Below, piece after piece: positions 1 to 5,300 of a stretch of DNA of 5,731 nucleotides (position 1 is its first letter; each line of letters opens with the position of its first letter). The notes under the pieces are model-generated. The model made no database searches. It saw only the letters and a program-made list of their open reading frames with translations, and had not been told where the DNA came from. The stretch spans positions 1-5,731 of the forward strand of contig SLKB01000086.1 in the NCBI GenBank assembly GCA_007134805.1, in the 5' to 3' direction. Source of the stretch: Paracoccaceae bacterium (GTDB taxonomy: Bacteria; Pseudomonadota; Alphaproteobacteria; Rhodobacterales; Rhodobacteraceae). A program made the translations under genes and the position numbers.

Positions 1-2018
1 ATCTGCCGCGTGCGAAGCTGCGCGCGGTGGCCCGCGTGCTTGATCTTCCGCCCATGCAGGCAGAGTTGCGCGAGTTCCTGGCCTGGGTGGCCGACTACAC
101 CCTCACCCCCCTGCCTGCGATGCTGCGGCTTGCGACCCGCGCGCCCGGCCTTGCCGAGGGGCCCGCGATGCGCAAGCTGCTCACGCGTGGCGCGCAGACG
201 CCCGCGCGGATGACCGATGCCCGCGCCCGCGTGCTCAAAGCGCTCGAGCACGCGGGCGCTTGCGGCCTGAGCCCCGGCGATCTGGCGCAGGCGGCAGCCA
301 CCAGCGCTTCGGTCCTGCGCGGGCTGATCGAGGCCGGCGCGCTCGTTGAGCATGCGGCCCCCCGCGACCAGCCCTATCCCCGGCTCGACCCCGCGCGCCC
401 CGGCGCGCGGCTGACCGAAGATCAGGCCCGCGCCGCGCGCGCGCTGACCGACGGCATCGCGGCGCGCGCCTTCGCGACGACGCTTCTCAAGGGCGTCACC
501 GGCTCTGGCAAGACCGAAGTCTATCTCGAGGCCGTGGCCGCCTGCCTCGCGCAGGGTCGCCAGGCGCTGGTCCTGTTGCCCGAAATCGCGCTCAGCGCCG
601 AATTCCTCACCCGGGTCGAGGCGCGCTTCGGCGCCCGCCCGGCCGAATGGCATTCCGGCGTCACTGCAGCCGAGCGGCGGCGCTGCTGGAAGATGCTGGG
701 GCAGGGGGACGCGGGGCTTGTCGTGGGCGCGCGCTCGGCGCTGTTCCTGCCCTTCCGCGATCTGGGGCTGATCGTGGTCGATGAGGAACATGACAGCTCC
801 TACAAGCAGGAAGAGGGCGTGCTCTACAATGCCCGCGACATGGCCGTGCTGCGCGGCAGCCTCAATGGCGCGCAGGTGGTGCTGGCCTCGGCCACGCCCT
901 CGCTCGAGACCTGGGCCAATGCGCAATCGGGCAAATACGCGCGCCTTGACCTGAGCACGCGCTTCGGGCCCAACACGCTGCCCGCAATGCGCGCGATCGA
1001 CCTGCGCGCGGAAGACCTGGCACCCGGCCGCTGGATCGCGCCCACGCTGCACGCGCAGGTCGCAGCACGGCTTGACGCGGGCGAGCAGTCGCTTCTGTTT
1101 CTCAACCGCCGCGGCTATGCGCCGCTGACGCTCTGCCGGGCCTGCGGGCATCAGATCGGCTGCCGCGACTGCGATGCGCGCATGGTCGAGCATCGCTTCC
1201 TCGCGCGCCTGATCTGCCATCAATGCGGGGCAAGCGCGCCGATCCCGGAAACCTGCCCGTCCTGCGGGGTGGCCGGCAAGCTCGCGCCCGTCGGCCCCGG
1301 GGTCGAGCGGCTCGAGGAAGAGGCCCGCGCGCTCTGGCCCGAGGCGCGCATCGCCGTGCTGTCATCGGATCTGTTCGGAACGACCCGCGCACTCAAGGAT
1401 CAGATCGCCGCCATCGCCGACGGCGAGACGCAGATCATCATCGGCACGCAGATCGTCGCCAAGGGGCACAATTTCCCGCAGCTGACGCTTGTCGGCGTGA
1501 TCGACGCCGATCTGGGGCTCTCGGGGTCGGACCTGCGCGCGGCCGAGCGCGTGTTCCAGCTTGTGCGCCAGGTCTCTGGCCGCGCAGGGCGCGCCGAACG
1601 CCCGGGCACGGCGCTCGTCCAGACAAGCCAGCCCGACCATCCGGTGATCCGCGCGATCCTCTCGGGCGAGGAAGAGGCCTTCTGGCGCAGCGAATCGGCC
1701 CAGCGCGACGCGCTCGGCATGCCCCCCTATGGCCGGCTCGCGGGGATCGTCATTTCCTCGCGCCATCTCGATGCGGCGCAGGGCCTTGGCGAGAGGCTCG
1801 CGCGCGCGGACGCGCCCCTGCGCGCGGTCGGCGCGCAGGTCTTCGGGCCCGCGCCCGCGCCCATCGCGCGCATCCGCGGGCGCCACCGCCTGCGCCTGCT
1901 GGTCAAGGCGCCGAAAACGGCGGCCCTGCAGCCCGCCCTGCGCGCCTGGCTGGCCCCGCACAAGCTGACCCGCGATCTGCGCGTGCAGGTCGATATCGAC
2001 CCGCAAAGCTTTTACTGA
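1..2018 (+). CDS. priA: Primosomal replication-restart helicase PriA (5' end missing)
   Basis: PriA recognises stalled or repaired replication forks and D-loops and unwinds DNA 3'-5' so that the replicative helicase can be reloaded. The first complete codon is at 3 and the frame is open to TGA at 2016-2018, giving 671 visible residues. Full PriA is about 730, so roughly 60 residues of the N-terminal DNA-binding domain lie upstream. The GTG at 27 is internal, because PriA-like sequence (LPRAKLRAVARVLD) runs through it. Counting from the codon at 3: Walker A GVTGSGKTE begins at residue 164 (bases 492-518), Walker B DEEH is at 260-263, and four CxxC pairs (378/381, 387/390, 405/408, 418/421) form the PriA two-zinc module. 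Helicase motif V GTQIVAKGH begins at 481, and motif VI QVSGRAGR is at 523-530. The C-terminus DPQSFY is typical of the family. All key residues are intact. Identification is near certain. Confidence 0.98.
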   Translation, partial: LPRAKLRAVARVLDLPPMQAELREFLAWVADYTLTPLPAMLRLATRAPGLAEGPAMRKLLTRGAQTPARMTDARARVLKALEHAGACGLSPGDLAQAAATSASVLRGLIEAGALVEHAAPRDQPYPRLDPARPGARLTEDQARAARALTDGIAARAFATTLLKGVTGSGKTEVYLEAVAACLAQGRQALVLLPEIALSAEFLTRVEARFGARPAEWHSGVTAAERRRCWKMLGQGDAGLVVGARSALFLPFRDLGLIVVDEEHDSSYKQEEGVLYNARDMAVLRGSLNGAQVVLASATPSLETWANAQSGKYARLDLSTRFGPNTLPAMRAIDLRAEDLAPGRWIAPTLHAQVAARLDAGEQSLLFLNRRGYAPLTLCRACGHQIGCRDCDARMVEHRFLARLICHQCGASAPIPETCPSCGVAGKLAPVGPGVERLEEEARALWPEARIAVLSSDLFGTTRALKDQIAAIADGETQIIIGTQIVAKGHNFPQLTLVGVIDADLGLSGSDLRAAERVFQLVRQVSGRAGRAERPGTALVQTSQPDHPVIRAILSGEEEAFWRSESAQRDALGMPPYGRLAGIVISSRHLDAAQGLGERLARADAPLRAVGAQVFGPAPAPIARIRGRHRLRLLVKAPKTAALQPALRAWLAPHKLTRDLRVQVDIDPQSFY

Positions 2019-2024
2019 GCCCCG

Positions 2025-2052
2025 TTGCCGCTGCGTGATTCCGGGTTAATTT
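2025..2052 (+). promoter_or_regulatory. Candidate sigma-70-type promoter for msrA
   Basis: TTGCCG (2025-2030) and TAATTT (2047-2052) are separated by 16 bases in the short priA-msrA gap, 30 bases before the msrA ATG. The -35 is a fair match and the -10 is weak, as is common in GC-rich alphaproteobacteria. The msrA message could instead be read through from priA, because no terminator hairpin is visible in this gap. Confidence 0.3.
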
Positions 2053-2081
2053 ACGCAAAGCTTGCTTGAAGGAGATGCGGC

Positions 2082-2732
2082 ATGTTCGGATTTGGCAGTG
2101 CAAAGACCCGGATCATCTCGGCAGACGAGGCGCTGCCAGGTCGGTCTGATCCCATCCCCACATCGGCGCGCCATGCCGTCTTCGGCCGGCCGCTGAAGGC
2201 GCCGGTGCCTGCGGGCATGGCGCAGGTCGTCCTCGGCATGGGCTGTTTCTGGGGGGTCGAGCGGATCTTCTGGCAGCGCGAGGGCGTCTGGCTGACCGCC
2301 GCCGGTTATGCGGGCGGCTACACCCCCAACCCGACCTATGAGGAAGTGTGCTCGGGGCGGACCGGGCATAACGAGGTCGTGCGGGTGGTCTATGACCCGT
2401 CGAAGATCAGCTTCGACAGGGTCCTGCAACTCTTCTGGGAAGGCCATGATCCGACGCAGGGCATGCGTCAGGGCAATGACCGGGGCACGCAATACCGCTC
2501 TGGCCTCTATCTGCACAGCGCCGATGAGCGCCGCGCGGCAGAGGCCAGCCGCGATCTGTTCGCCGCGCGCCTGCAGGAGGCGGGATATGGGCCCATCACC
2601 ACCGAGATCCTGCCCGCGCCCGAGTTCTACTACGCCGAAGACTACCATCAGCAATATCTGCACAAGAACCCGCAGGGCTATTGCGGCCTCGGCGGGACAG
2701 GTGTGAGCTGTCCGATCGGGCTCAACGCCTGA
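2082..2732 (+). CDS. msrA: Peptide methionine-S-sulfoxide reductase MsrA
   Basis: MsrA reduces the S epimer of methionine sulfoxide, free or in protein, back to methionine, with recycling by thioredoxin in the cytoplasm. The protein is 216 residues, the long form seen in E. coli (about 212), with an N-terminal extension of about 50 residues ([13 protein letters not shown]) matching that class. The catalytic motif GCFWG is at 54-58 with nucleophile Cys55. The family segment [12 protein letters not shown] contains Cys90. The resolving cysteines are in the C-terminal [14 protein letters not shown], at Cys201 and Cys210. The conserved GTQYRS and YHQQYL blocks are present, so the enzyme looks fully active. 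The start is set by AAGGAG at 2069-2074, seven bases before the ATG. No MsrB neighbour is visible. The gene is followed directly by a long inverted repeat that probably ends its transcript. Confidence 0.98.
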   Translation: MFGFGSAKTRIISADEALPGRSDPIPTSARHAVFGRPLKAPVPAGMAQVVLGMGCFWGVERIFWQREGVWLTAAGYAGGYTPNPTYEEVCSGRTGHNEVVRVVYDPSKISFDRVLQLFWEGHDPTQGMRQGNDRGTQYRSGLYLHSADERRAAEASRDLFAARLQEAGYGPITTEILPAPEFYYAEDYHQQYLHKNPQGYCGLGGTGVSCPIGLNA

Positions 2733-2735
2733 GCG

Positions 2736-2808
2736 GCCCCTGCGCACGCGCGGCCCGGACGCCTCACGCCCCACCCGCGCGCGCCGTCCGGGCCGCGTGC
2801 GCAGGGGC
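2736..2808. terminator. Long near-perfect inverted repeat after msrA, probable terminator
   Basis: The left arm 2736-2761 (26 bases) pairs with the right arm 2785-2808 (24 bases). Every base pairs except a two-base CG bulge in the left arm, and the loop is 23 bases (2762-2784). It begins three bases after the msrA stop and ends two bases before a candidate -35 for prmA. There is no T-run on either side, so it would be an atypical intrinsic terminator, a transcript-stabilising 3' hairpin, or a dispersed palindromic element. The pairing is seen directly; the role is inferred. Confidence 0.6.
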
Positions 2809-2810
2809 AC

Positions 2811-2839
2811 TTGACCCATTGGGCAGGCGCGCGTAACGC
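2811..2839 (+). promoter_or_regulatory. Candidate promoter for prmA
   Basis: TTGACC (2811-2816) and TAACGC (2834-2839) are spaced by 17 bases. The -35 is strong (five of six) and the -10 is weak. The element sits just after the long hairpin and about 30 bases before the prmA start, where a promoter is expected if the hairpin ends msrA transcription. The candidate ruvC promoter has the same -10 hexamer. Confidence 0.4.
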
Positions 2840-2870
2840 AGGCGCGAGTTGTCCGCGGAGCCCGGCCCCC

Positions 2871-3737
2871 ATGCCCACGTTCACTGCCCTGACCACGCTT
2901 GCCGATGCCGCGCGCGCCGCGGCGCTCGGTGACGCGCTCGAGCGGCTCGAGCCGGAGCCGGTCGGCATTGGCGTCTTCGAGATGGAAGACGGCTCGGGGC
3001 TGTGGGAGGTGGGCGGGTATTTCACCGAACCGCCCGATGACATCGCGCTGGCCATCCTCGCGCAGGCCTTTGGCGCGGCCGAGTTCCAGGTCTCGGAACT
3101 GCCCGAGATCGACTGGGTCGCCAAGGTGCGCCGCGATCTGTCGCCCGTCGAGGCGGGGCGCTTCTTTGTCCATGGCAGCCATGACGCCGACAAGCTGCCC
3201 GAGGGCCGCGTGGGGCTGTTGATCGAGGCCTCGATGGCCTTTGGAACGGGCCATCACGGCACCACCCTGGGCTGTCTGCGCGCGCTCGACCGGCTGGATG
3301 CGGCGGGGCTGCGCTGCGGCAATGTCGTCGATATCGGCTGCGGCACGGCCGTGCTTGCCATGGCGGCGGCCCGGATCTGGCCGGGGCCTGTGCTTGCAAG
3401 CGATATCGACGCGGTCGCGGTCGAGGTCGCGCAGGCCAATATCGACGCGAATGGTCTGGAAGATCGCGTGCGCTGCCTTGAGGCGAGCGGGTTCGCGCAT
3501 CCCGAACTGCAGGCGCGCGCGCCCTTCGATCTGATCTTCGCCAATATCCTGATGGGTCCGCTGATCGATCTGGCCCCGGAGATGGCGCAGGCGAGCGCGC
3601 CGGGCGGGCATGTGATCCTCTCGGGGCTTCTGGTCGAGCAGGCCGAGCAGGTGCTCGGCGCCTATCGCGCCGCGGGCTTCACGCTGCATCACCGCGAGGA
3701 TATCGGCGCCTGGGCGACCCTGACGCTGCGCCACTGA
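2871..3737 (+). CDS. prmA: Ribosomal protein L11 methyltransferase PrmA
   Basis: PrmA uses S-adenosylmethionine to methylate amino groups of ribosomal protein L11. The 288-residue product has an N-terminal L11-recognition region (about 1-100) and a class I Rossmann methyltransferase domain (about 115-288). Visible motifs are AFGTGHHGTT at about 123-132 (the PrmA form of the AFGTGxHxTT signature), motif I VVDIGCGTA with D154-G158, acidic motif II SDIDAVAVE with D178 and D180 for the SAM ribose, and the ANIL motif with N225. The ATG at 2871 is preferred: GGAG at 2857-2860 lies ten bases upstream, and the protein then begins MPTFTALTTL as PrmA should. An in-frame TTG at 2811 would add 20 unrelated residues and overlap the candidate -35. 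A candidate promoter precedes the gene. The assignment is secure; L11 as substrate is from the family, not tested. Confidence 0.96.
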   Translation: MPTFTALTTLADAARAAALGDALERLEPEPVGIGVFEMEDGSGLWEVGGYFTEPPDDIALAILAQAFGAAEFQVSELPEIDWVAKVRRDLSPVEAGRFFVHGSHDADKLPEGRVGLLIEASMAFGTGHHGTTLGCLRALDRLDAAGLRCGNVVDIGCGTAVLAMAAARIWPGPVLASDIDAVAVEVAQANIDANGLEDRVRCLEASGFAHPELQARAPFDLIFANILMGPLIDLAPEMAQASAPGGHVILSGLLVEQAEQVLGAYRAAGFTLHHREDIGAWATLTLRH

Positions 3738-3744
3738 GCGGCCG

Positions 3745-3773
3745 TTGACCCTGCACCCGCGCGCCAAAATTTT
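3745..3773 (+). promoter_or_regulatory. Weak candidate promoter for the small membrane-protein gene
   Basis: TTGACC at 3745-3750, just after the prmA stop, is followed at a 16-17 base spacing by the AT-rich block AAATTT/AATTTT (3767-3773), part of the palindrome CAAAATTTTG (3765-3774). The -35 is good but the -10 is poor. A TAGGGT at 3789-3794 is another possible -10 without a good -35 partner. Read-through from prmA is equally possible, because no hairpin terminator is seen in this 104-base gap. Confidence 0.22.
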
Positions 3774-3841
3774 GCCGGAATGTCGCGCTAGGGTTGCGGG
3801 GTGCCCGGCGTTGCGGGCGGGAACAGCAGCGACATGACGCC

Positions 3842-4234
3842 ATGACACCAGAGCAGAAACACGCCTTCGATCAGCGTCGCCAGACGCTCATGCACAAGCA
3901 CATGCAGCGCGATCCGCGCGTCCGGGCGGCCCTGCGTATGCGGCGGTTGGGGATGCTGCGCGGCGTGCTCGGCTGTGGCGCGACGCTGATGCTGACGCTG
4001 ATGCTGGTCAAGGGCTTCCTGCTCGCGCTCCATGGCGGGCAGGGCTATGCGCAGATGCTCGCGCCCGTGCTCGCGCAGCACGCGCCCGAGTCGGTCCTGC
4101 ACCGCACGCTTGCCGCGGATCCGGTCGCGGAAGTCATCGCGGGGCTGATCGCGCCGCTGTTGCCGCATGCCGCGCCCGCATCGGCAGTCGTGCAGCGCCC
4201 GCCGGGCGCACAGGCGGCAGAGCCCGAAACCTGA
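3842..4234 (+). CDS. Uncharacterised small membrane protein, one predicted helix
   Basis: I do not recognise a named family. The product from ATG 3842 is 130 residues. Residues 1-38 are hydrophilic and very basic (MTPEQKHAFDQRRQ, then several Arg and His). A hydrophobic stretch at about 39-63 (GMLRGVLGCGATLMLTLMLV, then KGFLLAL) can span the membrane once. The tail (64-130) is rich in Ala, Pro and His and ends AAEPET. The positive N-terminal side suggests N-in, C-out topology, with no cleavable signal. Codon use matches the neighbours, which supports a real gene. The frame is open back to a TTG at 3794, but that extension (Arg- and Gln-rich, starting inside the gap) is unconvincing. The ribosome binding site at 3842 is weak, so the start is uncertain. 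Proteins of this general layout are my recollection from Rhodobacterales, not a verified match. The gene is convergent with the DUF1127 gene across a terminator. Confidence 0.75.
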   Translation: MTPEQKHAFDQRRQTLMHKHMQRDPRVRAALRMRRLGMLRGVLGCGATLMLTLMLVKGFLLALHGGQGYAQMLAPVLAQHAPESVLHRTLAADPVAEVIAGLIAPLLPHAAPASAVVQRPPGAQAAEPET

Positions 4235-4259
4235 CACGGAGGCGCGCGAAAATGACGAA

Positions 4260-4284
4260 AGCCGCCCCTGCGACCGGGGCGGCT
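4260..4284. terminator. Terminator hairpin between convergent genes
   Basis: A nine-base-pair stem (4260-4268 with 4276-4284, core GCCGCCCC/GGGGCGGC) closes a seven-base loop, 26 bases after the stop of the membrane-protein gene. Read on the minus strand the stem runs into TTTCGTCATTTT, a T-rich tail fitting termination of the DUF1127 transcript. Read on the plus strand the tail is only TCTTG, so it may work in both directions but looks better for the minus strand. Confidence 0.75.
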
Positions 4285-4321
4285 CTTGCGATCCGTCAGG
4301 ACCGGATGGACGGGCAGCGGC

Positions 4322-4531
4322 CTAGCGCTGGCCTTTGGCGACGCGCTCGATATCCGCGCGGGTCAGGCCCACATCGGAAAGTTCGCGGTCACTCAGCACG
4401 CTGAGTTGCTGGCGGGTAATGCGCGCGTCGTTCCAGGTCTTCAGGGTGGCGATCAGTGCGCCAAGCGACAGGCCCTGGAACCCGGCGAGCACCTGTTCCG
4501 TATGAATACGGCTCTGGGCATAGAAGCTCAT
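4322..4531 (-). CDS. Small DUF1127 (YjiS-like) protein
   Basis: The product is 69 residues. The C-terminal half carries the DUF1127 signature: W33, then ARITRQQLSVLSDRELSDVG (36-55) and LTRADIERV, with the conserved Arg, Leu, DR-L-D-GL and R-DI positions. The N-terminal 30 residues are variable, with a mildly hydrophobic LSLGALIATL. GGAG at 4541-4538 lies six bases before the ATG. Small DUF1127 proteins in alphaproteobacteria have been linked to stress responses, RNA metabolism and phosphate or carbon physiology; CcaF1 of Rhodobacter sphaeroides is one whose mRNA 3' end yields small RNAs. That role is family knowledge and is not shown here. The gene is monocistronic, divergent from ruvCA, and ends at a good minus-strand terminator. 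A smaller stem (ATCCG 4291-4295 with CGGAT 4303-4307) lies in its 3' untranslated part. The family call is strong and the function unknown. Confidence 0.92.
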   Translation of the reverse strand: MSFYAQSRIHTEQVLAGFQGLSLGALIATLKTWNDARITRQQLSVLSDRELSDVGLTRADIERVAKGQR

Positions 4532-4550
4532 TTGGGTCTCCAGTGGAAAA

Positions 4551-4560
4551 GTTTTAAAAC
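4551..4560 (-). promoter_or_regulatory. AT-rich palindrome just upstream of the DUF1127 gene
   Basis: GTTTTAAAAC is a perfect ten-base palindrome in otherwise GC-rich DNA, ending 20 bases before the DUF1127 ATG. TTTAAA inside it could serve as a minus-strand -10, which would give a very short leader. I find no convincing -35 at 16-18 bases, so a true promoter there might need an activator or an alternative sigma factor. It may equally be an operator or chance. Confidence 0.2.
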
Positions 4561-4617
4561 CGCTGATTTCTTGCGCGGTCTGCAGTCAGATATGCTGGAT
4601 CCCTGTGCAGGAGTAGA

Positions 4618-4719
4618 ATGAGAATTCGCAAGGCCCATATGCGCGGGCGGCATGGCTGGCGCTGCACGCGCCAGGGCTTGGATGACCGAAGCCTCTTGGC
4701 GATGCCCGTGCAGCGCTGA
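4618..4719 (+). CDS. Possible 33-residue leader ORF upstream of ruvC
   Basis: ATG 4618 to TGA 4717-4719 encodes 33 residues ([20 protein letters not shown], then [13 protein letters not shown]), rich in Arg. AGGAG at 4609-4613 precedes it, but the four-base spacing is short. A possible -10, TATGCT (4591-4596), lies upstream with a poor -35. The reading frame coincides with a long stem-loop that ends at its stop codon, so the conservation constraint may be structural rather than coding. No homology is recognised. This may well be a chance ORF. Confidence 0.15.
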   Translation: MRIRKAHMRGRHGWRCTRQGLDDRSLLAMPVQR

Positions 4720-4731
4720 ACTGTGGCCTTG
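4629..4731 (+). ncRNA. Candidate structured RNA or leader upstream of ruvC
   Basis: Nested pairing is visible by eye. The outer stem CAAGGCC (4629-4635) pairs with GGCCTTG (4725-4731). The inner stem GCGCTGCACG (4659-4668) pairs with CGTGCAGCGC (4707-4716), ten perfect pairs. Next CGCCA (4669-4673) pairs with TGGCG (4697-4701), then GGCTT (4675-4679) with AAGCC (4689-4693), capped by GG-ATGA-CC. A mutually exclusive seven-pair hairpin, CTGGCGC (4656-4662) with GCGCCAG (4668-4674), competes with it. The strand is uncertain; plus is chosen because a TATGCT -10-like box precedes it at 4591. I see no match to 4.5S RNA, tmRNA or tRNA hallmarks and no good terminator, so it could be a leader element or an untranscribed palindrome. 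Confidence 0.3.
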
Positions 4732-4758
4732 GCAGATGTTCGCTTTTCGTGCTAACGC
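4729..4758 (+). promoter_or_regulatory. Candidate promoter of the ruvCA operon
   Basis: TTGGCA (4729-4734, five of six to consensus) and TAACGC (4753-4758) are spaced by 18 bases, ending 38 bases before the ruvC ATG. The -10 hexamer is the same as in the candidate prmA promoter. The -35 overlaps the right arm of the upstream stem-loop, and a LexA-like box fills the spacer. Confidence 0.4.
4738..4752 (+). promoter_or_regulatory. LexA (SOS) box-like direct repeat before ruvC
   Basis: GTTC (4738-4741), seven bases, then GTGC (4749-4752). The alphaproteobacterial LexA box is the direct repeat GTTC-N7-GTTC, so this matches seven of eight positions with exact spacing. It lies in the spacer directly against the candidate -10, where a bound repressor would block RNA polymerase. 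Control of ruv genes by SOS is well known in other bacteria, which makes the placement sensible. One mismatch in a short motif leaves real doubt. Confidence 0.4.
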
Positions 4759-4796
4759 TGGGCGGAGCAGAGGGCAGGAAGCACGAAGAGGCGGCA

Positions 4797-5300
4797 ATGC
4801 GCGTGATTGGCATAGACCCGGGCTTGCGGAATCTGGGCTGGGGGGTCATCGATGTCGACGGGCCGCGCCTGCGCCATGTCGCCAATGGCATCTGCCACTC
4901 GCAACCCCAGGCCAGCCTCGCCGCGCGGCTGTTGCAACTGCATCAGCAACTCAGCGCGGTGCTCGCCCACTACGCGCCCCAAAGCGCGGCCGTGGAGCAG
5001 ACCTTTGTCAACAAGGACGCCGTGGCCACGCTGAAACTGGGCTCGGCGCGCGGGATCGCCCTTCTGGTGCCGGCGCAGGCGGGGCTCGAGGTGGGCGAAT
5101 ACGCGCCCAATGCAGTCAAGAAAGCCGTGGTCGGTGTGGGCAAGGCCGCGAAAGAACAGGTGGACCATATGGTGCGCATGCAGCTTCCGGGTGTCGAGAT
5201 CGCGGGCCCCGATGCCGCCGACGCGCTCGCCATCGCGATCTGCCACGCCTTTCACAGCCAGTCCGCGCAGCGGCTCGTGCCCCTGGGCCTGCGCGCATGA
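4797..5300 (+). CDS. ruvC: Crossover junction endodeoxyribonuclease RuvC
   Basis: RuvC is the dimeric, metal-dependent resolvase that cuts Holliday junctions symmetrically, working with the RuvAB branch-migration motor. The product is 167 residues, close to the usual 170. The four acidic catalytic residues are present: D7 in [13 protein letters not shown]67 in [11 protein letters not shown], and D139 and D142 in [17 protein letters not shown]. The [21 protein letters not shown] block of the DNA-binding face is also conserved. ATG 4797 is chosen because AAGAGG (4786-4791) lies five bases upstream and the protein then begins MRVIGIDPG as RuvC proteins do. An in-frame TTG at 4749 would run through the promoter region and is rejected. 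The ruvC stop overlaps the ruvA start by four bases (ATGA), indicating translational coupling in one operon. A candidate promoter and LexA-like box precede it. Confidence 0.98.
   Translation: MRVIGIDPGLRNLGWGVIDVDGPRLRHVANGICHSQPQASLAARLLQLHQQLSAVLAHYAPQSAAVEQTFVNKDAVATLKLGSARGIALLVPAQAGLEVGEYAPNAVKKAVVGVGKAAKEQVDHMVRMQLPGVEIAGPDAADALAIAICHAFHSQSAQRLVPLGLRA

Noticed and set aside
1223..2038. A 271-codon open frame on + inside priA in another frame
   Set aside because: The translation is dominated by Arg, Ala and Gly repeats, and the overlapping PriA helicase motifs are unambiguous, so it is a frame shadow.
2002..2063. Ten-base direct repeat CGCAAAGCTT at 2002-2011 and 2054-2063
   Set aside because: One copy lies in the priA coding end. 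The repeat is short and not extended, so chance is adequate and it does not look like an attachment site.
2811..2870. An upstream in-frame TTG start for prmA
   Set aside because: The TTG is part of the candidate -35, has no ribosome binding site, and would add residues unlike PrmA. ATG 2871 fits better.
2046..3848. A 600-codon open frame on the minus strand opposite msrA and prmA
   Set aside because: It is antisense to two firmly identified genes, crosses their intergenic hairpin, and its translation is Arg/Ala/Gly-rich without recognisable motifs. Long antisense frames are expected in very GC-rich DNA.
4629..4731. Identification of the intergenic stem-loop as 4.5S (SRP) or 6S RNA
   Set aside because: The SRP apical GGAAGG/AGCAG motif is absent, and the internal loop is too asymmetric for the central bubble of 6S RNA, so no family name is given.
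4718..4741. GAAC-N16-GTTC inverted repeat upstream of ruvC
   Set aside because: The spacing fits neither the GAAC-N4-GTTC box of Gram-positive LexA nor the alphaproteobacterial direct repeat. The GTTC-N7-GTGC reading is better supported.
4749..4796. An upstream in-frame TTG start for ruvC
   Set aside because: It would place coding sequence over the -10 and the ribosome binding site. The MRVIGIDPG start at 4797 matches the family.
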